Below, piece after piece: positions 6,852 to 13,500 of a stretch of 16,562 nt of DNA (positions are counted from its first letter, which is position 1; every line of letters begins with the position of its first letter). The stretch lies in contig CAYJPK010000046.1 of the NCBI GenBank assembly GCA_964372035.1, positions 1 through 16,562 on the forward strand. Direction: 5' to 3'. The notes below the pieces were generated by a model, which saw only the letters and a list, made by a program, of their open reading frames with translations, was not told where the DNA came from and did no database searches. Made by a program: the position numbers and the translations under genes. The stretch is from CAYJPK01 sp964372035 (GTDB lineage Bacteria > Desulfobacterota > Desulfovibrionia > Desulfovibrionales > Desulfovibrionaceae).

Positions 6852-7358
6852 ATGAAAAAAGAGTGCTTTAAAATTTCACAATTCTTCTGGCAGACAATTG
6901 CATTTTGCCAGCCTTTATTATGGCTTGTTTTGCCACGCTATAAGAAAAAGCGAAAGCAGCGAAACGCTATTTTTAAAATTCCGACGACAGGATTATTTTG
7001 CGTAAATAACTACCCTACTAAGAGCCTTACAATTCGTCAGCAAAATTACGCCTGTCAAAATTACTTTGCAAAATCAAAAATTATAAATCTCCTTCAAAAT
7101 ATTATTACGCCTTTTAAATTTCGCCTTAAATTTTACCTTAAATTTCAAAATTATATCCAAACAAAATTATATATACTTTTGCGTGTAAGTCCTAGCAAAT
7201 TAAAGCTTCATGCGAAAAGTTTTGCTTATAAAGATAATATTAATTTTAACAATAATAAAACATACTTGCATATTATTTTTTTATGTGTTAATTTTAGACA
7301 AAATAGAAATATTTTCACGTCAAAAAATAATAATACTGTTTCTTTAAGTATGGCTTAA
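6852..7358 (+). CDS. Doubtful orphan ORF, basic hypothetical protein
   Basis: A frame open from a TTG at 6720 to 7358 (212 codons). The best start is the ATG at 6852 (168 residues), which has AGGA about nine bases upstream. The product would be very basic and rich in Lys, Asn, Phe, Ile and Gln, with only a handful of acidic residues or glycines and no domain I recognise. That composition is unlike all neighbours and resembles translated A/T-rich intergenic DNA, which argues against it. In favour is the length: at this base composition an open run of over 200 codons is unlikely by chance, and no other frame in the region is similarly open. It could be a fast-evolving orphan, a decaying gene or an accident. 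Confidence 0.3.
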   Translation: MKKECFKISQFFWQTIAFCQPLLWLVLPRYKKKRKQRNAIFKIPTTGLFCVNNYPTKSLTIRQQNYACQNYFAKSKIINLLQNIITPFKFRLKFYLKFQNYIQTKLYILLRVSPSKLKLHAKSFAYKDNINFNNNKTYLHIIFLCVNFRQNRNIFTSKNNNTVSLSMA

Positions 7359-7378
7359 GTATTTTAAAGTGTCATGGC

Positions 7379-7411
7379 TATGCAAGCTTTATGCAAGCTT
7401 TACACAAGTTT
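7379..7411. repeat. 11-base tandem repeat upstream of ppdK
   Basis: TATGCAAGCTT occurs twice head to tail (7379-7389, 7390-7400), followed by a degenerate third copy TACACAAGTTT (7401-7411). The period is about one helical turn. It lies roughly 100 bases upstream of the ppdK -10 box. Confidence 0.65.
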
Positions 7412-7506
7412 TTAACTAGTTTTAAAATGCTTTATGATTTTACAAAGCTTTAAGGTTTATTTTTCTCATTAGTTTATTTATTGAATATGTCAATATGGTT
7501 TTACGC

Positions 7507-7512
7507 TATAAT
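7507..7512 (+). promoter_or_regulatory. -10 box of ppdK
   Basis: A perfect TATAAT, 37 bases before the ppdK ATG. A TTGAAT at 7481-7486 is 20 bases upstream, too far for a standard -35 box, so the promoter may be weak or activator-dependent. The ribosome binding site is GGGGAAA (7538-7544). Confidence 0.45.
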
Positions 7513-7548
7513 AGCTTAACATAATTAACTTATTTTTGGGGAAATATC

Positions 7549-10200
7549 ATGACTGAGAAAAGAGTATGGTTGTTTAGAGAAGGCGATTCAAAAATGAAAG
7601 ACCTTCTTGGCGGAAAAGGGGCAAACTTAGCCGAGATGACAAATATCGGACTACCGGTTCCTCCAGGCTTAACAATTACAACGAAAACCTGCATGGAATA
7701 CATTGATGCGGGCAATCAAATGCCTGACGGATTAATGGACGATATTAAAAAAGCCTTAGCCGATATTGAAAAAGAAACCGGCAAAAAGTTTGGCGATACT
7801 CAAAATCCTTTATTATTATCTGTTCGTTCTGGTGCTAAGTTTTCTATGCCTGGCATGATGGAAACTATCTTAAACCTTGGCTTAAATGATGAAACAGTTC
7901 AGGGCATGCTTGAGCTTACTAAGAATGAGCGTTTTGTCTATGATTCATATCGTCGTTTTTTAACTATGTTTGGCTCTGTTGCCCTGCATCTTGAGCGTAA
8001 CATGTTTGAGGAAGTTCTTGAAGAGCTTAAGCGTGTTGAAGGCGTAAAGTTTGACGCAGAAATTTCAGTTGACGGTTTAAAATCTTTAATTCCAGTTTAT
8101 AAAGAAATTATCTTAAAAGAAACCGGCAAAGAATTTCCAAGTGATCCTTATGAGCAGTTGCAAGCAGCTATTGAGGCTGTTTTTAAATCATGGAACATTG
8201 CCCGTGCAATAACTTACCGTAATGAATTTAAAATTAGCCATCGCCTTGGTACTGCTGTAAACGTGCAAGCAATGGTATTTGGCAACATGGGTGACGACAG
8301 CGCAACTGGCGTATCCTTTACTAGAAATCCATCAACTGGCGAAAATATTTTTTATGGTGAGTATTTAACAAATGCTCAAGGTGAAGACGTTGTTGCCGGT
8401 ATTCGTACACCAAAGCCAATTTCTGAACTTGCAATTGAAATGCCTGAGCAATACAAAGAATATGTTGAAATCGCTAAAAAGCTTGAAAAGCATTATCGTG
8501 ATTTGCAAGATATGGAATTTACAATTGAAAAGGGCAAATTATATGTCCTGCAAACTCGTGATGGCAAAAGAACAACTCAAGCCGCTGTTAGAATTGCAGT
8601 TGATATGCACAACGAAGGCATTATAACAAAGGCTCACGCCCTTGTTTTAGTTGATGCTAACCGCCTATATCAATTACTACTTCCAAGCTTTGATGAACAA
8701 GCAAAAAAAGATGCCGTCAAAATTGGCTCTGGTTTAGCGGCTTCACCAGGTGCGGCTTGTGGTAAATTAGTATTTGATACTGACGAGGCTGCAGAGCGTG
8801 GAAATAATGGTGAAAAAGTTATTTTAGTGCGAATTGAAACTTGCCCTGATGATATTCATGGCATGATTGCTTCGCAAGGTATTTTGACTCTTCGTGGTGG
8901 CATGACTTCACATGCTGCTGTTGTTGCAAAGGGAATGGGCAAGCCATGTATTGCAGGAGCTGAAGATTTAAAAATCGACCTTACAAATGGATATTTAATT
9001 ACGCCTGACCAAACTATCTATCGCCATAATGACGTTATTTCCATTGATGGTGGAACTGGTGAAATTATGAAAGGTGAAATTCAAACAGTTGAGCCTGTGC
9101 TTGATGAATATTTTGATACTTTCTTCACTTGGGTAGATGAAATTAAAAAGCTTCAAGTTAGAGCAAATGCTGATACGCCTGTTGATGTGAAAAAGGCTTT
9201 AGAACTTGGTGCAAAGGGTGTTGGACTTTGCAGAACTGAGCACATGTTTATGGATCCTGACAGATTGCCTTGGGTTCAAAAAATGATTATTGCAAAGACT
9301 CAAGAAGATAGAAAATCCGCTCTTGATAAGCTTTTACCTATGCAATATAAAGATTTTTATGAAATGTTTAAGGCTCTTGGTGAACTGCCAATGACAATTA
9401 GGTTATTAGATCCACCACTTCATGAGTTCTTACCTTCAAAAGATGAATTAATTGCTAAGGTTGCAACATTAAAAGCAAAAAATGAAGATGCCACAAAAGA
9501 TGAGCAAATGTTGCACTTAGTTGAAAATTTATCAGAGTCAAACCCTATGATGGGTCTTCGTGGTTGCCGTCTTGGCTTAACCTACCCTGAAATTAATGAA
9601 ATGCAAGTTCGGGCAATCTTTAGTGCTGCCTGCGACCTTAAAAAAGAGGGTGTTGACGTTAAGCCTGAAATCATGATTCCATTAATTGGTCATGTTAACG
9701 AATTAAAAGAAGTTCGTGGCGTGCTTGAGCGTGTTGCAAAAGAAGTTATGAGCGAAAAAAATGTTGAAGTTGATTATCTTTTTGGTACTATGATTGAAAT
9801 TCCTAGAGCGGCTTTAACTGCTGATGAAGTTGCTGAATATGCAGAATTTTTCTCCTTTGGTACTAACGACTTAACTCAAATGACCTTTGGTTTTTCTCGT
9901 GATGATGCTGAAAGCAAGTTCTTACATAATTATGTTGAGCAGAAAATCTTAACAAGTAATCCATTTGAAACCTTAGACCAAGTTGGCGTTGGTGGATTAA
10001 TGAAAATTGCTCTTGAAAAAGCCCTTAAAGTTAAGCCAAATCTTAAACGTGGTATTTGTGGAGAGCATGGCGGCGACCCTGAATCAGTTAAATTCTGTCA
10101 CAGAATTGGTCTGCACTATGTTTCTTGTTCACCATTTAGATTACCACAAGCAAGATTAGCTGCTGCTCAAGTTGTAATCGTTGATGAAAATTTAGATTAG
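7549..10200 (+). CDS. ppdK: Pyruvate, phosphate dikinase
   Basis: Interconverts pyruvate, ATP and phosphate with PEP, AMP and pyrophosphate; cytosolic, at the glycolysis/gluconeogenesis branch. The 883-residue length is typical of bacterial PPDK. The N-terminal ATP-grasp part has LLGGKGANLAEM (19-30) and SVRSGAKFSMPGMMET. The swivelling phosphohistidine domain has GGMTSHAAVVAKGMGKPC with catalytic His455 and the adjacent Thr453 that a regulatory kinase would modify. The C-terminal PEP/pyruvate barrel contains LRGCRLG and ends with GICGEHGGDPESVKFCHRIG, with the catalytic Cys at 837, and SCSPFRLPQARLAAAQ. The GEHGGDP ending distinguishes it from PEP synthase and PTS enzyme I. The ATG follows a GGGGAA site. 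The gene stands alone, with no PPDK regulatory protein (PF03618) alongside, and is complete with no missing residues. Confidence 0.98.
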   Translation: MTEKRVWLFREGDSKMKDLLGGKGANLAEMTNIGLPVPPGLTITTKTCMEYIDAGNQMPDGLMDDIKKALADIEKETGKKFGDTQNPLLLSVRSGAKFSMPGMMETILNLGLNDETVQGMLELTKNERFVYDSYRRFLTMFGSVALHLERNMFEEVLEELKRVEGVKFDAEISVDGLKSLIPVYKEIILKETGKEFPSDPYEQLQAAIEAVFKSWNIARAITYRNEFKISHRLGTAVNVQAMVFGNMGDDSATGVSFTRNPSTGENIFYGEYLTNAQGEDVVAGIRTPKPISELAIEMPEQYKEYVEIAKKLEKHYRDLQDMEFTIEKGKLYVLQTRDGKRTTQAAVRIAVDMHNEGIITKAHALVLVDANRLYQLLLPSFDEQAKKDAVKIGSGLAASPGAACGKLVFDTDEAAERGNNGEKVILVRIETCPDDIHGMIASQGILTLRGGMTSHAAVVAKGMGKPCIAGAEDLKIDLTNGYLITPDQTIYRHNDVISIDGGTGEIMKGEIQTVEPVLDEYFDTFFTWVDEIKKLQVRANADTPVDVKKALELGAKGVGLCRTEHMFMDPDRLPWVQKMIIAKTQEDRKSALDKLLPMQYKDFYEMFKALGELPMTIRLLDPPLHEFLPSKDELIAKVATLKAKNEDATKDEQMLHLVENLSESNPMMGLRGCRLGLTYPEINEMQVRAIFSAACDLKKEGVDVKPEIMIPLIGHVNELKEVRGVLERVAKEVMSEKNVEVDYLFGTMIEIPRAALTADEVAEYAEFFSFGTNDLTQMTFGFSRDDAESKFLHNYVEQKILTSNPFETLDQVGVGGLMKIALEKALKVKPNLKRGICGEHGGDPESVKFCHRIGLHYVSCSPFRLPQARLAAAQVVIVDENLD

Positions 10201-10265
10201 TCCATAATAAAAACAGGATAAAAAACAGTCTAATACTTTATAAAAAAATTAATAGTTACAATAAA

Positions 10266-10327
10266 CAAATGAAAATGCAAGAATAAGGAATCACATATTA
10301 CTTTTCTTGCATTTTTAGTGTCATTTG
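10266..10327 (+). terminator. ppdK terminator, same stem motif as at 2806
   Basis: AAAATGCAAGAA (10272-10283) pairs with TTCTTGCATTTT (10304-10315) across a 20-base loop, followed by a fifth T. An outer pair, CAAATGA (10266-10272) with TCATTTG (10321-10327), would extend the structure. The core stem is nearly the one found after the Smr gene. Confidence 0.7.
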
Positions 10328-10443
10328 CTTAAATTAGCACTAGTGGTGTCAATTTAAAATACAATATTAGTGCATTTTTACTATTCGCTTCGACTAATTA
10401 AGTTACATTTAATATATTTTACAGCTTCATCTATTTAAACAGC

Positions 10444-10473
10444 TAAGATAAAATACTTAAGATAAAATTGACA
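10444..10473 (+). promoter_or_regulatory. Direct repeat overlapping a TTGACA box upstream of the giant gene
   Basis: TAAGATAAAAT occurs at 10444-10454 and 10458-10468, spaced 14 bases apart. The second copy runs into a consensus -35 box TTGACA (10468-10473). The matching -10 position (10491-10496) reads only TAGGGT, so the promoter would need an activator or lies elsewhere. The repeat is a candidate operator. Confidence 0.35.
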
Positions 10474-10595
10474 AAATCTCAATAATAGCTTAGGGTTTCA
10501 GCATCTTTTTAAATACAGCAGTTTATGTAAAATTGCTTATTTCACAAAAGCATTGTTTTTAACCTCTTATCTTTTCCTTTTTCGTGGGGGTCTTT

Positions 10596-13500
10596 ATGTC
10601 ACAAGTTGCAGCGCGCTTAACAAGTGCTGTTGGTGAAGTTATTATTGAACGTGATGGTAAATCAATTGAAATTTCCGTTGGTGATGCTATTTATAGCACA
10701 GATAGAATTGAAACATTAGAAAACTCTAGCGCACAAATTAAATTTTCTGATGGTGCAATTGCCTCACTCAGTTCAAATTCTGAATTATGGATTGAGGATT
10801 TTGTATTTGAAGAAGGTAAAGACCCAAGCTTTATTTTAAATTTAGCAGAAGGCGCAATGCGTTCACTTAGTGGTGAAATTGTAAAGCAAAATCCTGATGC
10901 TTTTAAAATTGTTACTCCTAACAGTACTGCAGGTATTCGTGGAACTGAGCTTTTAACTGCTGTAAAAAATAATTCAGAATTACATATAGTTATCGAGATT
11001 GGAACTGGACATACTGTTGTAATCACAGCATCTGATGGGCGTACAATTACGCTAACAACAAGTGGTCAAGGCGTTGAAGCATTTAATGATGGAAAGCCAC
11101 TTGAGCGTTTAGACTTTAGCGAGCAAGAATTAAAGGAAGTACTTGAAAATATTTCTGAACTCTTAGCACTTGCTCTTGTTGATGAAACAACTGGCGAAAG
11201 TATTCCGCTTACTAATCTAGACAATTTAAACTCTACTATTTTATTCTTAGAAGCAAATCTTTTAAATGCGCTAGATACTGACCATAGTGCTACTTTGCAT
11301 GGTATTTTGTCTGATACCGGCTTTACCCTAACTGACGGAATTTCAAATTTAGATGATGGCGATGGCAATAATGATGATGAAACTTTAGCTGATTTTCAAA
11401 AACCAAGTGACTCTAGCGACGACGATGACGATGACGACTTTCCAGATGAACTTGAACTTCCTGATGGTATTGTTTATTTAGACAATCCTGCTGTTGATTA
11501 TTTTGAAGTTGAAAAAATGCCTGCCAAAAAAGTTGAATTTGGCAATACTACTATTCAAATCACCAATTTCTTGCAAAACGCTAGAATTGCTAGTGATATA
11601 ATGACAATGGAAAGTGGTGAGGGCGAAGGTGGCGATGATAGCGTTATTGTTATCGGTGATATGCAAAATGGTAGCATTTCTGGCGATGCCTATACTATTA
11701 GTGGTGGTAAATTTGATGCTGGCGATGATACTATTAGTTTAGACTCTAGCAAGACTGGTGGCAACACTTTATATGGTGATGCTATGAGTGTTAGCGGAGT
11801 TGGCACTGAATTAAATGCTGGCGATGACGAAATTAGCATTATCGGAACTAATGTTGCTAATCAAAATATTTATGGTGATATTAAGGAAGCCTTAGATGGG
11901 GCAAATGTTGTAGCCGGCGATGACATAATTAAGCTTGGCATTAATTTTGGCAATATTTATGGTGATGTAGAAACTATTACTAATGCAACTGTTAGCGGTG
12001 GTAATGATGAAATTATTGTCACAACAAATAATGGTAATATTTATGCAAATGCTGGCAATGATGAAATTCAAGTTACAACAAATAATGGTAATATTTATGG
12101 TGAAGATGGCAATGATAAAATTTTAATCACCACAAATAATGGTAATATTGATGCTGGTCTTGGAGTTGATGAACTTCAAATTACAAGCTCTACTGGTGGC
12201 ACAATTAGCATGGGAGCTGACAGTGAAGCTGAAAACATTGAGATCACGAGTACTGCCTCAAACACTACTATTAACTTACAAAGTTCTGATACTTTAATTT
12301 TAAATGAAGCTCAAAACGGCGTTATTATTACTGGAGCTAGTGGCACTGCAAATATCAACACAATGAATACTGGCGATATTAGTTTAAATAGTTCTGGCAT
12401 CAATTTTACTTTAAATAGTATGAATGGCGGAACTTTAAATAACAATGGAATCAATAATATAGCTGTGACAACTTTGCAAAATGGCACTATAAATGGTGCT
12501 AATGATGCTGACACTATCAACATTACTAACATGAATGGTGGAGCTATCAATGCAAACGGTGGAAATGACAGCATAAAGATTGAAGCTTATATTGCTGGCG
12601 CAATTGATGGCGGAGCTGGAACTGATACCCTAACTATAAATAGTGATATTACAAGCCAATTCCAATTAAGCTCAGTCATTAATTTTGAAAGCTTTGCCTT
12701 TAATAGAGTTACTACTAATGGTGAAATCATTGGTACAACTGGCAACGACATTATAGACGTTCCAACTGTTGATGAAAGCGGTATTATTTCTGCTAACGCT
12801 GGTGATGATAGTATAAAAGTTGGAAATATAAGTCAGGGTGCTAAAATTAATGGTGAAGATGGCAATGATACTATTGAAATAACAGGAACTTTAAGCGATT
12901 TTGCTGGAATTGATAGTGGTGATGGATTTGACTCTATAGTTGTTAATAATTTAGATGCAAGCCCGAATGCTATTCTTATTGAAACTGGTGCTGGTAATGA
13001 TACCATTAAAATAACTAATTATGTTGGTGCTTCAATAAATGCTGGCGATGATAATGATAGCATTTATATTGAAAGTTTTACAGGAACTAGCTTCCAAACA
13101 CCTACTATAGAGGGTGGCAATGGTTCTGATACTGTAAGCTTTGGTAAATTAACTGCAGGTCAAAATCTTGATTTAAATTTCATAGCTTTTAGAGATGTTG
13201 AAAGTGTTGTTTTTGAGGAAGTTTCCGGCGGTACTATTTCTAATATTGATTCATCTACCCCATTTACTATTAATAATTTTAATAGCGGTACTGTTAATAG
13301 CACAAATTCTAATGATGCCTTTAGCATAAATAATTTTAATGGCGGAAATATTAATCTTGATGATGGCATTGATACGCTTACAATTATAAATCAAATTACT
13401 AGCAGTAATAATCAAACTATTACTAATAATAACAATAATCCTACATTTACAAATGACTATATATATTTGAACAACGGCATTGGAGCTGGTGGCTCACTTA

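Larger units (their letters stand above)
6512..7548. other. Gene-poor A/T-rich kilobase between flgE and ppdK
   Basis: No recognisable gene is found on either strand. It holds a pair of AAATCGTAAAAAAA direct repeats 22 bases apart (about 6681 and 6703), overlapping inverted repeats at 6726-6801, a doubtful plus-strand reading frame (6720-7358), three copies of a 12-14-base CCTTAAATTT unit (7110-7147), an 11-base tandem repeat (7379-7411) and the ppdK promoter. Composition differs from the coding regions around it, with long A and T runs. It could be a decayed gene, a regulatory or small-RNA region, or an orphan gene with its leader. Confidence 0.6.
10201..10595. other. Non-coding region between ppdK and the giant FecR/RTX gene
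   Basis: It holds the ppdK terminator (10266-10327), then about 270 A/T-rich bases without any credible reading frame. These include the direct repeat next to a TTGACA (10444-10473) and a GGGGG ribosome binding site (10586-10590) for the following gene. No riboswitch fold was recognised. Confidence 0.6.

Noticed and set aside
6512..7548. Insertion sequence or transposon remnant
   Set aside because: The short inverted repeats are only tens of bases apart, no transposase motif is visible and no target-site duplication could be identified.
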